A stretch of DNA of 6,788 nucleotides, from the NCBI GenBank assembly GCA_900543715.1, contig UQSX01000124.1, positions 1 through 6,788 on the forward strand, written 5' to 3'. Both the position numbers and the translations under genes were made by a program. The first letter of the stretch is position 1. Each line of letters opens with the position of its first letter. This document shows, one piece after another, positions 5,956-6,788 of this stretch. The notes below the pieces were generated by a model that saw only the letters and a program-made list of their open reading frames with translations, ran no database searches and had not been told where the DNA came from. The DNA comes from an uncultured Blautia sp. (GTDB lineage Bacteria; Bacillota; Clostridia; Lachnospirales; Lachnospiraceae).

Positions 5956-6788
5956 ATGGAGGATGTCAGATGGTCAGCCAACGAGCTGGAAGAACATCGT
6001 CTGGAGATCAGCAATCGTATGAAGAATCTGTTCTGGACAGTCAGCGGGGATTATACCATAGACTTTGAGCCGGACACAGAAGAATATGCCCGTTCAAAAC
6101 AGACAGCTCTTTATGAGGCCATAAAGCAGGGGGCCTTTGCAAAGTATTTCGATCAGCAGAAACTTGGTATGTATTTAATGAAAAAGCTGCATTTCTCTGC
6201 TGAAGAAGAAATACTCCTGTCCCTTGCCGGACTGTGTGTTGATGCTGCAGTATATTCTTTTGTCATTCAGGAACGCCTAGGTGCAAAGGAAATCAGAGAA
6301 CAGGCCTTCCGGGAACTGGAAAAAGCCGAAGCAGATGACGTAACAGACAAATCCCGGACAGCTCTTCTTCCCAGGATTAAGCTTCTGTATATTCGCTATG
6401 TTTTGGGGGCAAAGGACCAAAAGATCGCAGATCCCCAGGTGGAAACTGCAGTGCAGAAGATTCTTTCCCTGAAAGACGGGAAAAGCACAGAGGATGTCAT
6501 AAATGTAATAGAAGATATTTATAACCATGTTCTGGATCCCTCTTTTGAAAGCAGACACGGAAATCTGGAAAAGGTCCTGAAACTGCCGGATATGGCATTA
6601 GCCAATGATGCATGGCAGGAATGTATGACAGATGATCAGATGGAAGATATTATCCAGAAATATCTATCCAGTCTCAAGAAAAAAATGATGAGCCTGGAGA
6701 TTAAAAACAAAAGGAAAAAAAGATCTGTTTTCCTGGAAGATAACAGAGAAGTTTCTGAAGAGCCGGAAAAGATAAATCCACAGGCTGT
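5956..6788 (+). CDS. N-terminal part of a probable VWA-type partner of the MoxR ATPase; 3' end outside window
   Basis: An open frame without a stop runs to the last base, giving 277 residues of an incomplete protein. The visible part is mostly helical and charged, with no signal peptide or membrane segment: WSANELEEHRLEI near the start, a central helical block (about 55-230), then a Lys-rich segment (KNKRKKR) and an acidic stretch (EEPEK) that look like a linker. By position directly after a MoxR/NorQ-like ATPase it is probably the partner protein, as in NorQ-NorD or CbbQ-CbbO pairs, in which a von Willebrand A domain sits at the C-terminus; that domain would lie beyond the window and is not seen. 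The start at 5956 leaves five bases after the ATPase stop; an in-frame ATG at 5941 would overlap the ATPase by ten bases and is the alternative. The gene is certain, its function an inference. Confidence 0.75.
   Translation, partial: MEDVRWSANELEEHRLEISNRMKNLFWTVSGDYTIDFEPDTEEYARSKQTALYEAIKQGAFAKYFDQQKLGMYLMKKLHFSAEEEILLSLAGLCVDAAVYSFVIQERLGAKEIREQAFRELEKAEADDVTDKSRTALLPRIKLLYIRYVLGAKDQKIADPQVETAVQKILSLKDGKSTEDVINVIEDIYNHVLDPSFESRHGNLEKVLKLPDMALANDAWQECMTDDQMEDIIQKYLSSLKKKMMSLEIKNKRKKRSVFLEDNREVSEEPEKINPQA

Noticed and set aside
1..6788. CRISPR array, tRNA, insertion sequence or phage attachment site
   Set aside because: No regularly spaced repeats, cloverleaf-like sequence, transposase motif or terminal repeats were seen on either strand by eye.

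Overview
The window looks like a chromosomal segment of a Gram-positive Clostridia-type bacterium, most likely Lachnospiraceae-like. The evidence is moderate GC, strong purine-rich AGGAGG/AAGGAG ribosome sites before ATG starts, dense co-directional packing, and protein families typical of that group. The species cannot be read from the sequence. All seven genes lie on the + strand, and there is no gene-free stretch longer than about 50 bases. I see no tRNA, rRNA, CRISPR array, insertion sequence or other mobile element.

Region 1 (1-2223) holds three consecutive paralogous Sir2-family genes: the 3' end of one that starts before the window, one complete 290-aa copy, and one complete 308-aa copy. 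The first two overlap by 14 bases, and the second and third are 4 bases apart. They are not ordinary deacetylase-type sirtuins. The classical catalytic His-Gly is Gln-Gly in the second copy and Glu-Gly in the third, and all three carry a C-terminal LELGVG block followed by a basic/Pro-Phe segment. This resembles the class M sirtuins (SirTM), described as protein ADP-ribosyltransferases. The third copy has further changes around the NAD site and may be a non-catalytic partner.

Region 2 (about 2140-2270) is an AT-rich junction with two imperfect inverted repeats and a possible promoter. It precedes a 330-aa AraC-family regulator (2271-3263) with a strong AGGAGG site.

Region 3 (3297-4985) encodes a fusion of a CoA-disulfide-reductase-type flavoprotein with a C-terminal rhodanese domain. 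The redox Cys of the flavoprotein and a Cys in the rhodanese loop are both present, but one pocket motif differs from classical CoA-disulfide reductases.

Region 4 (5018 to the end) holds a MoxR/NorQ-like AAA+ ATPase with an unusual Walker A (GKN) and the N-terminal 277 residues of its downstream partner. By family habit that partner should end in a von Willebrand A domain lying beyond the window.

Taken together (inference), the locus joins a putative ADP-ribosylation module, a transcriptional sensor, a thiol/persulfide redox enzyme and an ATPase-chaperone pair. A redox or sulfur stress response is plausible, but the sequence alone does not prove that the parts act together.
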